A stretch of DNA of 64,000 nucleotides from positions 372,001 to 436,000 of the forward strand of contig JAADJZ010000022.1 in NCBI GenBank assembly GCA_011032825.1, in the 5' to 3' direction. Below, one piece after another: positions 46,552 to 56,658 of this stretch. The stretch is from Massariosphaeria phaeospora (Eukaryota; Ascomycota; Dothideomycetes; Pleosporales). The notes beneath the pieces were generated by a model. It was not told the DNA's origin. It was given only the letters and a program-made list of their open reading frames with translations, and ran no database searches. The position numbers and the translations under genes were made by a program. The first letter of the stretch is position 1, and each line of letters starts with the position of its first letter.

Positions 46552-47514
46552 CTAACCCCAAGATGCCTTGATCGCCGGCATAGCGTACAACCCCACCATC
46601 CACACCGCCCAGATCTTGAAAGTCCGCCGATCAGCCACGACGTCTCTGCACCGGAGCAGCCTTACCGCTACGACGAACCCCGGCAGCACGGCTGCCAGCC
46701 ATCCCGCGAGACACTCGACCCGCCAGTAGCCAGGCACGAGGAAGCTCCACGCCACGACGGGGCCGGCCGTCAGCCAGCGCGTGACGCCGTCGCCCAGCAC
46801 GAGCGGCATGGTCCTGCGGCCGCGCTTGCCATCGCCTTCCTGATCATACAGATCCTGCGCCTGGATCGTCGTCAACAAGATGCCTGCGCAAATGAGCAGC
46901 CACTGGCCGTTTGCGCTTGACGCGCTGGGCGATGATCCGCCTGCGACGACGGCTGTGGCTCCGGCGCCGATGCTCGTGATGCCGAGGGCGTTCAGCACGT
47001 TTCGCAGGATCCAGTTCTCCGCCGCGCCGAGGTCGTTGTAGATCCAGTTCAGCACGAACAGCGCTACGGTTTCGGGCCCGCCGCCGAGCAGGTGCTGCGA
47101 CAGGGCGTACGAAATCGGGATGCAGCAGAGGAGGAGCTGCTTTGCGTGGCGGCGCTCGAGGCGGCCGCTAGGGAGGGGGCGCCAGGGCTTGTTGAGCGCG
47201 TCTTCGGCGACCGAGTCGGCGCGGCGTTGGTTGGACACGTCGAGGACGAGGAGCTGGAGCCAGATCCAGAGGGTGGCGGACGGGACTCGTGGTAAGATGT
47301 TGGAGAGATCGGATTGCGTGCCCCCGTTTAGGGAGGGGTTTAGGGCAACACTGATGGCGAAGAAGGTTTGGGGCCAGAGGACAGTGATGAAGTCACTCGC
47401 TGTGAAAAGGTAGAGAGTGTAGATATGGTAGAGTAGCCATGATAGAGAAGCCTTGGACACTGTCAACTGAGATGTACTATAGATCGATCTTATCTTGGTC
47501 TTTACCTCGAACAT
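46552..47514 (-). CDS. UbiA-family prenyltransferase / membrane terpene-cyclase-like protein
   Basis: Polytopic membrane enzyme of 320 residues in one exon. The first metal-diphosphate motif is N95-x4-D100-x4-D105 within NQRRADSVAEDALNKPWRPL. The second is D221-x2-D224-x3-D228 within QAQDLYDQEGD, followed by GRRTMPLVLGD. Together they would bind Mg2+ and a prenyl diphosphate. Hydrophobic segments fill most of the remaining length. The start HIYTLYLFTASDFITVLWPQ and the NWIYNDLGAAENWILRN stretch match a fungal UbiA subfamily. To my knowledge that subfamily includes the fumagillin-pathway cyclase Fma-TC as well as many uncharacterised proteins. Whether this enzyme transfers or cyclises a prenyl chain is open. 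It is flanked by a hydrolase and a BVMO/P450 pair. Confidence 0.87.
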   Translation of the reverse strand: MFEVKTKIRSIYSTSQLTVSKASLSWLLYHIYTLYLFTASDFITVLWPQTFFAISVALNPSLNGGTQSDLSNILPRVPSATLWIWLQLLVLDVSNQRRADSVAEDALNKPWRPLPSGRLERRHAKQLLLCCIPISYALSQHLLGGGPETVALFVLNWIYNDLGAAENWILRNVLNALGITSIGAGATAVVAGGSSPSASSANGQWLLICAGILLTTIQAQDLYDQEGDGKRGRRTMPLVLGDGVTRWLTAGPVVAWSFLVPGYWRVECLAGWLAAVLPGFVVAVRLLRCRDVVADRRTFKIWAVWMVGLYAMPAIKASWG

Positions 47515-48248
47515 CGAGGAAGCTGTTCAGATCGTCTTCCAGAAAGAGTAAACGGCGGTGTATAAAAGCGGCACTATCTGATCTGCCAGACCTGAGCGTT
47601 CAACTGCCAAAAGAAGATATAGAGAATGTTTGATGGTAGAGCGACTTCCCTGGAATATAACTTAGAGTGAGTCAACGCTCGATTTGGGATTGCGGTTGAG
47701 AGTGTGATAACTGTACCAATCACATCTCAGCCTTGCGCAACGCCTGACACTTGGGGTTACCTGGGAACACCGTTGTCGACACAGTCTTGACCACGTTAGT
47801 GTACGTCAGATAGCCTAGCGGCCTAGTGCTCCCTGACGCTGACCCTCTGTGCTATTATTCGAATCAATTCAATCCAATCCAATTCAATTGATCAACTAGA
47901 GTGGTGCAGTATTTGCTGACCATGTTGACTACCCAGTAATACCAAACGCAACAGATGTGATCCGCAACGACAAATGTTGTGTGCTGTTATTAGCGACGGT
48001 CGAACGCCAGACGTAGGAAAACTGGGTAGGTCGTACCTAGTACCGAGCCCGTGGGACGTGTAACTCACGTGAACGACGATCTTACGATGCCTCGTCTCAC
48101 AAAAGCTAGACTTGAGCGAAACAAAGAGATCTAAAACAGTACCACGGTCCGACTCATGCGCTCCTTCCGGTTATAGCACCCACCTCGTTACGAGGCGAAG
48201 AACAATTGATTAACGAAATAACATCCTCTTTGCGACTTCCCGTCGCTG
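47515..48248. other. Intergenic region
   Basis: 734 bases between two minus-strand genes. A short AATTC/AATCC-rich run lies at about 47866-47890. This stretch should contain the UbiA promoter. No gene is supported. Confidence 0.6.
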
Positions 48249-50129
48249 CTATCGGGGACCGAAAACATGCAGCGACTTAGAGTCCAGTCGATCCCCTGCT
48301 GCTAGCTTGCGTCGCTTGTTCCGCTTTCCCAGATACTCTCCAGCATCCTGGCCACGGATATAGTATGCCAAGTCGCACTCTGGGTCAGTCTCCACCTGAC
48401 TGAAGCCGTTACCTAGCCATGAAAACCTATCTCTTTTGTACTGGAAGTTATAGTCCTCCGCCCTCACCATGGAAATGGCCTCCATGTAGTGGAGGCCACT
48501 ACCCGGCCACAGACTCGCCGGAGTGGCTTGGCCAGTAGGCTTGTACCATGAGTTGCACGAATCAGACCAGACCGTCTTGGCTATCATGTTATCGAGGTGC
48601 TGCTGTAGTTCTTTCACGACTTCCTTTTTGGGAGCAAAGGAATGGATGTTCTCCGTCTGCCAGCGATCGCACATCTTGAGCATGTAGTCCGCTTGAGCTT
48701 CTGTGTGTGTTGCATTAGCGTACGGGGACTATCCACCATGCTAGTCACCTAGCAGGGGGGCTAGTAATCTTACCAACAGTGATCAGGAATGCTCCGCTGC
48801 CGAAAGGATTATTCGGTCCGTAGAACACAAAGTAGTTTGGCATATCAGGCGCTGCCAGAGCTAGGTACCCTGTCGCCCTTCCGCGCCATTCCTCCCGCAG
48901 ATCCTTGCCGCCAATCCCACGCACTGAGAACGGCGGCCGGTGACTTGTATCGAACCCTGTAGCGCAGATCAACACATCGACTGCATGCTCGACATTATTG
49001 GTGTCGATAATGCCGGTCTTCGTTGCCTTGCTCACCTGTCCGACGACAAGTGAGACATCGGGCGAGGTCAACGCTTCGATGTATCCGACTCCAGGGGTTG
49101 GGCGACGACAACCAACGCTGTAGCTCGGAATGACGGCACTCTCATTCAGGTTCGCAGTGTTTGCCGCATTGAGCTTCTTCCGGAGCTCTTGGGTGACATG
49201 AGCACGTATTTGAGCCTGCTGCGGAGAGTCCTTCAGACAAAAGCCGAAGTAGCTGTTCACACGGCTTTCGAATTGCTTGCGTTTCGTTATCAAAGAGCTG
49301 GGGTTATCCTTGAAATTTTGGATCTCCTCGGCACTGTATGCTCTTTGGGGTTCCCCAAACGGACCAAGTATCCAGGTGGGCTGTCGAATGACCACAGTAA
49401 GATGACTGACAATAGGTTGTATAGCCCTTAGGATCTGTTGTCCGGAGGATCTGGGCAATCGTTAGTCCGACTTGGAGTTTATCGATGATCGGAAACAAAC
49501 CCATTCCCAATGAGGCATACCCTCTTGCCCTTCAAATCAACGTTCTCATCCCATGCACCGCTATGCATTTTGGCCCCTTGGAAGTCGTCAAGCAGCGGAA
49601 TATCAGGCCATTTGCAGGTACTCAGAATACCGGTAGCGTTGATGAAGATGTCAGCTTCCTCTTCCATCGTCTGGGCGTTGTTATCCTGGACTTTGATTTT
49701 CCACACACCCTCCGAGTCTTTCCAATCTGCAGCTAAAACCCGGTGACTGAGCTTGCAGTAGCGGTAGAGCTCGTATTTTCTTGCAAAGTCCCCGAAGTAA
49801 CCCCTGATCTCTTCCGCGGTGGCGTAAACTCGAGGCCAATCCGGCTTAGGCTCCCAAGAATAAGTGTAATTGTGCGCCTCGTAGTCGCATTCGCACCTAT
49901 TACCAACATCAGCTCGGTTAGTGTTGTTCAAATGAAGGGACCTGGAACCCTACCCCGGATATCGGTTCTGAAACCAGACGCCGCCAACATCAGCATTCTT
50001 CTCGTAGATTTTCAAGCTGAAGTTCTGGAACGAGCGTTGTAGCTTGTACGCAAAGCACAACCCAGATGCGCCTGCGCCGACGCAAACAATTCGCATGTGC
50101 CGTTCCGAGTGAATTGGATTGCCGTCCAT
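48249..50129 (-). CDS. Flavin monooxygenase, Baeyer-Villiger type
   Basis: NADPH- and FAD-dependent monooxygenase of 566 residues. Exons: 49954-50129, 49501-49896, 48774-49450, 48249-48700. The FAD loop is GAGASG (residues 18-23), followed by the acidic YEKNADVGGVW. The Baeyer-Villiger fingerprint F-x-G-x3-H-x3-W-D is at residues 164-175 (FQGAKMHSGAWD). The NADPH loop is GNGSSG (189-194), and DVLICATGFDTSHRPPF is the linker motif. Such enzymes insert oxygen next to a ketone to form an ester or lactone. An ester-cleaving hydrolase nearby would fit that chemistry. The start was chosen for its context (ACCATGG). The gene is divergent from the P450 over 353 bases. Substrate unknown. Confidence 0.92.
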
Positions 50130-50482
50130 GGTACTAACGGAGAGTGAGGAGGAGAGGAATGGTGACCTGTCCTCTGTGATAACGCACCAGTCTTTATATG
50201 CGGATCCGTGCTCTCGTAGACTAGTGATCTTGGCTCTTCCTTGTACGATGCATATCAGGAGGCAATTGGGGAGGGCTTGCAGTAGCTTACCCAACGAAAA
50301 GGAACATAGTAGGCCTGGACTATCAGTGTCCAGGGCCGGGGACATATGATCCAACTCGAAGACATTGCTCCACTATTCAGCCCGGAGCTTACCTTCTTTA
50401 TTTAACCCCGATGAGGGCGTGCCCGGCTCCATTCCATCCTCAGATTCTGTTTAGGACATCGTTCCACTCAACCAAAATCATC
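50130..50482. promoter_or_regulatory. Shared bidirectional promoter, BVMO / P450
   Basis: 353 bases separate the two divergent ATGs. A TATA-like TATAAAG reads toward the monooxygenase (minus strand, about 50193-50199), about 65-70 bases from its start. TATTTAA reads toward the P450 (about 50399-50405), about 80 bases from its start. The layout suggests joint regulation. The elements are by eye only. Confidence 0.55.
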
Positions 50483-52399
50483 ATGGCGCTCGGAAACCTC
50501 GGTCTGCTGGTGTTTTTGAGCTTCCTAGCCGCAACGCTTTATGTGTGTAGAGACCGCCGAAAGAGTCTGTACTGGCTAACACCACTCTAGGTCGTTGGCG
50601 TTGTAGTCTATCGCCTGACTCTCCATCCTCTAGCAAAATATCCAGGCCCTTTACTGGGTCAAATCACCGACTGGTACTCTGTGATCCGGAGTCTGCGTGG
50701 AGACCGGCACATACACTTCCTGCGTCTCCACGAAAAGCACGGTATGCGCCTAGAAAAAACCCAGACAAAAGACCACCACGGAGTGCTGACTGTAACACCA
50801 GGCACCTTCGTTCGCTTCGGGCCTAATCGCGTCTCTGTCAACACGGCCGAAGGCCTACAGAAGATTTACGGCAACAAAGCCAACACGAAGAAATCGAGCT
50901 ACTACCATGTGTTTGGCGAAGTGTTTCATGGCGATAGCTCGTTGACAACCATCGACAATCAACTCCACGCGAAGAAAAAGAAGACGGTGTCTACGGCCAT
51001 GTCCGAATCCTCGGTCCGGGGTATGGAAGAGTTGATTTTGCGGAATATACGTATCTTCTGCGAATCCTTAGGCCAGTCCTCCCCCGAGGCTGCTAGTAAA
51101 ATGCCAGACGGAGAAAAGGGCTGGAGTGAACCAAAAAACATGACGGATTGGTCCGATTGTAAGTGTTGGTTCACGCTGAACATTCTCTACTGATGTCTGT
51201 TAGATCTCTCATTCGATATCATGAGTGACATCTGCTTCTCCACCTCTTTCAACATGCTCCGCTCAGGAATCAACCGATATGTCCTCCGAATACTACCAGA
51301 AGGCGTCAACGGGCTCAACGTAGTAAGTGTCTCTGTATACGCTTGTTTCAGATCCGAATATTAAGATCCATCTACTCACTGCTCTTCGGCTAGTGCGGCT
51401 GGATGCCAGCTATTCTCCGCCTCAAGATCGGCAATTGGTTTTTCGCCGAGTTGAACAAAGACCTTCAGCGCTATGAAGCATTTGCGAACAAGCTATCAAC
51501 GGAGCGCTTGGCTCTCGGCGATGCCGCCGTGCACAAGGACGTCTACTCGCATCTCCTCGCGGCCAATGTCAACTCGAAATCGGACACCCCGTTGTTTAAG
51601 CCAGCTGACCTGGTTGGCGAGTCCAGTCTGCTTATTACCGGAGGTGAGCAGTTCATTTGACTGCCTCTTAATCATCTCGTCAATTCGTCCAGTGGGCAAT
51701 CCGCTAACCAGCCTAGGCTCGGATACAACTGCCACCGCCATCACCTCCACACTCTTCTATCTCATGCACTACCCAACCGCGCTCGCCCGGCTGCAAGCTG
51801 AGGTGCGTCCCCGGTTCGACTCGCTCGAATCCATCCGTGCCGGCACCACCCTCTCGACCTGCCGCTGGCTCCGGGCCTGTATTGATGAGGCCATGCGTAT
51901 GTCACCGGGGGTTCCAGGGCTCCTGCCACGCGAAGTCCTCGACAACGGCGTGTCCATTTCAGGACAGTATTTCGCGCCCGGCACGGACCTGGGTGTACCA
52001 CACTATGCGGTGCATCATAACGAGGCGCTGTACCCGGATAGCTTTGCATACCGGCCCGAGCGATGGATTGTCGGGTGTCCATCCGACAGCCCCAACACGC
52101 CCGTCACCTCTGCCGATGAGGTAGCGAAGGCGGAATCAGGCTTTTGTCCGTTCAGCCTCGGCCAGCGTGGCTGTGTCGGCAAAGCTCTAGCCATGAAGGA
52201 GCTCATGGTGACCATCGCGCGGCTGGTGTGGTTATACGACATGCGCCTAACGCCAGGCCAGGAGCGCGTTGGTGGAGGTACGAGAGGAGGCGGGATCGGC
52301 CGCGAGCGCGAGGACGAGCTTCAGATGCGCGACATGTTTGTGGCTAAGACGGAGGGGCCGATGATACAGTTTCGACAGCGGCAGCCTGCCGAGAATTAA
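50483..52399 (+). CDS. Cytochrome P450 monooxygenase
   Basis: Microsomal class II P450 of 539 residues. Exons: 50483-50542, 50591-50741, 50802-51158, 51204-51322, 51394-51643, 51717-52399. The N-terminus is a membrane anchor (LGLLVFLSFLAATLYVVGVV), followed by the proline hinge HPLAKYPGPLLG. The I-helix oxygen motif reads GGSDTTAT. ExxR is present as EAMR, and the PERF-type motif as RPERW. The heme loop is FSLGQRGCVGKALA with Cys465 as ligand. All signatures are intact. The overall look is that of fungal P450s of secondary metabolism, such as the trichothecene or benzoate hydroxylase groups. Substrate and regiochemistry cannot be read. It shares a promoter region with the BVMO. Confidence 0.94.
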
Positions 52400-52864
52400 A
52401 GCTTTGAGAACGAGCTCAATGTAGTTACGGTTGAGAGCGGAGCTCTATAACAGGGGCTTTTCTCATAGCATAGGAATCATTGATTAAAAGAGCCCTGGAG
52501 TGATGGATTGATGTCGTGGACGTTAAATGCCCCTTGCAACATCTCGCGCCATCATGTGATTTAGCCGATTCAGATTAGGTAACCTCCCTAACTCCACTCC
52601 ACCAGTTAACTACCCTGCCCATCAAAGCCTCGCAAAGCAAAATATACATGACGAGTATTGTATTTGCCAATCACCAGCCCAACGCAAAAGCGCGTCGTAA
52701 AAATATATATATATATAATTCAAGAAAAGACCATCTAGTCACCAAAAATGTGACCGACTACAGCATGTATGTTCACTGTCAGTAGAAGATGAGATATCAT
52801 CCAGATTCTCCCTCCATTTCCCACCCTATCCTTCCCAACCCCTCTTTCAAACCGCCCCATCTCT
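52400..52864. other. Intergenic region, convergent 3' ends
   Basis: 465 bases with a short (AT)n run near 52708-52719. No gene is seen. Confidence 0.65.
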
Positions 52865-54391
52865 CTAACAAGCCGGCCTCACAGCCCGCCCCCTAAACTT
52901 CGCCGAGCAGGGCCTAGCATCCCTCTTATTCTTCGCCGCCGCCGCCGCCGCAGCGCCCGCGGCAGGCACATCCTCCGGGCCACCCGACGGGTTCGTGACA
53001 GCGCCATCAAAGCCAACAGCGGTGTTGAACAGGTCGGCGGTGCTCTTGTCGCGGGTTCCAGCAGCTTCGACTTGGGCGGCGGCGTCTAGGCAGGTAGTGA
53101 TGGCAGCCTCGTTGGCCTCGCAGACGTTGCCGAGCTGGTCGCAGAGCGCGTTGGTGATGATGTTGGGGTTCAGGGCTTCGCCTTGGCCGCCGCGGGCGAG
53201 CTCGTCGGCGATCTGGAAGGTGAATTCGTCGGCGGGGCGGTTGTTCTGGCCGCCCTCGAAAATGATGGTGGGTGTGCAGAGACCGAAGTCAGCGCCAGCA
53301 GCTCCTCCAGCAGCGGCGTCCCCAGCAGCGGCGTCCCCAGCAGCGGCATCATCCGCGTTCGCATTGCCAGCCGCAGCATCGTCCGCGTTCGCATCTCCAG
53401 CAGCAGCGTCTCCAGCAGCGGCATCTCCAGCAGCAGCATCATCCGCGTTGGCATCCGCATTAGCATCCGCGTTGGAGTTACCAGAAGCAGCATCCGCGTT
53501 AGCATTGCCAGTAGCATTTCCAGCCGCGGCGTTGCCGGCGACATTGGCGTCCACATTAGCGGCATCGTCTGCACAATCCTCTGTTAGCTAACAACTTGTT
53601 GTCTTCCGGGGAGCTCTGAACGAGACATACCTGCATTGGCACCGGCGGCGTCATCTGCTTGAGCATCGCCCGCAACAGCATCGTCGGCGTTGGCATCAGC
53701 AGCATCGCCCGCCGCGGCAGCAGCGTCGTCGACATTGGCATCAGCCGCGTCCTCAGCCTGAGCATCGCCTGCAGCAGCAGCATCACCACCCGCCGCAGCC
53801 GCAGCAGCCCCATCCGCCGCCTGCCCAGCAACGAGATCCCCCAACCCCTCAGCAACCAGCAAATCAAACACACTCAACCCATCCGCCGCAAGCGGCGCGC
53901 CCACCGACTGCGCACTCAGCGCATTAACCGCACCATCGGCATCGACATCGGGATCGATGAGCGGCGTGATGCCCCTGAGCTCCGCGGTCGCCGGCAGCGC
54001 CGGGTCACTGCAGACGTTCTGCACGTTCCCGCCGGCGAAGGGGTTGGTGTTTTTCTCGGCGGCGACGAGGCCGATGGCAGCGTCGATGGCGTCTTGGCCG
54101 CCGCCGAGGTCGGCGACGATTTGGTCGGCGCGGACGAGCTGGGTGGTGGTGTTAGTATACTGACGGAATGGTGATGGAGAACTTGATGATGATGATAAAA
54201 TGAAGACATACCTTAGCGCAGGCGTTGGCTCCACCCAACAGGTCGCTGATGGTCGCTCCCGCAATTGTAGCAGCAGCTCCGGCCTCGCCGCCCTGGACCT
54301 GGGAGATGGCATCGATAGGGAGCTGCTCCTGACCGAAGCGAGCCTCGACATACGCAATCATAGCCGCAATAAGGAGAGTTTTGGAAACCAT
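52865..54391 (-). CDS. Secreted Ala/Asp/Asn-rich repetitive protein, probable cell-surface protein
   Basis: Exons 54212-54391, 53631-54138 and 52865-53568 join to 463 residues. The first ~17 residues (MVSKTLLIAAMIAYVEA) form a signal peptide. Two folded-looking regions with a few cysteines flank a central tract of about 140 residues made almost wholly of Ala, Asp, Asn and Gly. That tract consists of irregular repeats such as NADDAAAGDAAAGD. The C-terminal region has CDQLGNVCEANEAAITTCLD and a KR site before the end. No GPI signal is evident. Similar proteins in Dothideomycetes have been labelled circumsporozoite-like because of composition only. A cell-wall or extracellular role is likely; nothing more specific can be said. 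Confidence 0.8.
53300..53560. repeat. Coding minisatellite in the Ala/Asp-rich gene
   Basis: Imperfect tandem units related to CATCCGCGTT and CCAGCAGCGGCGT follow one another and encode the NADD and AAAGD repeats of the protein. A second, more diverged tract lies at about 53640-53800 in the second exon. Confidence 0.8.
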
Positions 54392-55540
54392 GTTGACGAA
54401 GTGATCACGTCGAATCGTATATAAACAACAAAAAAGGTATTAGAGATGGACCGATAAAGTGAGAGAGAGACTAGCTCGAAGAAGCAGATGTAAAATATGC
54501 CAACCGGGGCGGAAAAGAATGAAGAACGGAAAGAAGGAAAGAGTGGAGTCGGATGTGCTACTGCAAGGTGATTTGAGTTGCTGGAGAGAAAACCTGGGGA
54601 CGGCTGTTCAAGTGGTCTTATATACGCAACTTGCCTTATAGTTCTGCATGCACAACATGCAAGCGCCCTCACTGCATCCAAACCTGACTCAACGACGAAA
54701 TTGCTCCGTCTCGAAATCTGCGCCTTTGGCTCTTTGCAGTTTCCCGTCCGCCGAGCCCTCAGTGAACCGCCAAAGACTCGAAACCGCGGGCAAAGACGAG
54801 CATGTTGCCAAGCCGTTATGCGATTTGCAGTCTGGTGGGACGCTTGACGATGTTTGATTTGCGGGCTGCGACGTCGGCAGCCCTTACGAGGCGTCGATAT
54901 AGGGAGAAGCGAGCATCATGACGTGCCTGAGGTGGTGTTGCCGAAGGGACGAGGCTGGGGTGTTGCGGCACGCTCGGTCACAGATGCGGTTTCAGGCCAC
55001 CACGCTACACCTGTAACCGCCAGAACAAGTTACAAGCACATCTTGCCGGAACGAAAATGCAATGCCTTCCGGCTTCACCCTCCGCTCTGTGGCTTCTGGA
55101 ATGCGGTTAGGTGGATCAGTAGAACAATGGGTAGATCGAGATTGAGATATCGGCGTCAACAAACATCATGCGAAAGCGAGCGCGCGCGTAACTTGAATAT
55201 GCGGATTTGCTATCCACTCTATGCAGCAGAAACAATATGCTAAATCGAGCAATGCTTGTATGAGGAGAAGAAAGAGAAGAAAGAGTAGAGGAGTAATTCG
55301 TGAATCTGTCCGAAAACTAAGTCGGTGGAGGCTACAGCTTAGAGAGATCACGAATCGAACTGGGACCGTTCACGCTGCCCGAACCAGGACATCTGCTCTC
55401 AACTTGGCAGACGAGAGCATGTCAGGTCCAGAGATTGGCTTGCGGAAAAACAGGTCCTGATCGGATTGCGTCAGGCTCTCCAGGCGCTAACCCTTCCGCG
55501 GTCTGGGTGATAATGACACAACGCCATGCCGGGTGCTCTA
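54392..55540. other. Intergenic region, no supported gene
   Basis: About 1.15 kb. It includes the promoter of the repetitive secreted protein and the 3' flank of the mS38 gene. Frames are short and unconvincing. Confidence 0.6.
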
Positions 55541-56658
55541 TTATAGCCTGTCTAGTTTCCTCCGCTCCAGCCTCGTCCTCTTCATCAGCTTCTTGTACTT
55601 GTGTTTCTTCATCTTCAGTTTCCTTTGCCTCTTCACACTGATCGCTAGCATGCCCGGACGCTGACTTCGGTTGCGGCTGTTGGTGATTCGTCGCTGCCTC
55701 ATACGCTCCAAGAACGGATGGCGTGACTCATATTCATCGATCTCCTGACTGGCCTCTCCTTTCAGGGTTGGGTCCTCGACCATGGGTGCAGTCGTGGCGG
55801 AATAGGTGCGTTTCCCAACGGCATCCGTAGACTCCGTTACTACAACCATTGTGCTCCACGAGCGCTGAGTGACTGGCGTAGCTGTTAATGGTGTAATTGC
55901 GGTTTCTCGGGTGGGCACTGTATTGTATTCCGTAGCCTGGTCAAACGGAACCGGCGCCGGTGGAGGCGTGAAGGGGACTAAACGTGCCACCAGCTCATCC
56001 ACCGAGTCTGCTTCGAATCGTGCAGCATCTTCCGGCGTTTGCTTCTCCTCGTGCACGCGCAAGGCTACCTCCAGACTCTCGATGCCACCCGACAGCGTCT
56101 GAATATTGTCCATGATCGATTTCCGGTCATTCGGTGAGCGGGCCTTGAATATCGAGTCGAAGGATGCATTCGTTGCGATCGGCGGTATCGTCGATGCGAC
56201 CGAGATGGGGCGGTGGAGTGAGAAGAAGGACGATATCTTCACCTCTGCAGCTGAGATTAGCACGGCGAATAATAGAAGCTTGTGGGCGTCTTATACGTAC
56301 CAGGCTTGTGAAGATGGGCGGTAGGCGGTACGTGAGGCAAGTTCAGAGCCGGCTGCGGTACAGCTCGCTTCTTCCCAGCCCTGCCTGTCACCTTCCTGGC
56401 AGGTGTCTTCCCCGAGCTCCCTGCATTTGCCTTTGCCTCAGGCGCCTGCTGTGCGGAGCTCGACTCGTTCTTGTTAGCGCCATCGGGGGGTATCGAGGCC
56501 TTAGACGATGACGGCCGCCGCTGGTGTTGTTGTGGCCGCCGGGCAAGGGACTGCTGCGCCGCGCCGAGGACGGCAACAGGGCGACCGAGGGTGCAGACCG
56601 GAGGCGTGGAGATGGAGCTGGTCGAGCGGACGACTCTCCCGAGCGCGGGGGAGAACAT
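55541..56658 (-). CDS. COX24: Mitoribosomal small-subunit protein mS38 / COX24-type
   Basis: Exons 56301-56658 and 55541-56244 join to 353 residues. The family (yeast Cox24/Mrp38, human AURKAIP1) is a late part of the mitochondrial small ribosomal subunit and is needed for COX1 expression. The diagnostic element is the very basic C-terminus, GMLAISVKRQRKLKMKKHKY and the Lys/Arg-rich stretch after it. The N-terminus is a mitochondrial presequence (Arg/Ser/Ala-rich, few acids), followed by a long low-complexity linker. The 56-base intron uses a CTGCAG acceptor and keeps frame. The protein is long compared with yeast, but extended linkers are usual in filamentous fungi. Confidence 0.88.

Noticed and set aside
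52995..53591. 198-codon Ala/Ser-rich plus-strand frame
   Set aside because: Reverse reading of the GCN/GAY repeats of the secreted protein. The minus-strand model has a signal peptide, introns and cysteines.
55320..55420. tRNA-like B-box (GTTCGATTC on the minus strand)
   Set aside because: The surrounding bases do not form a T stem or acceptor stem, so it is not a tRNA.
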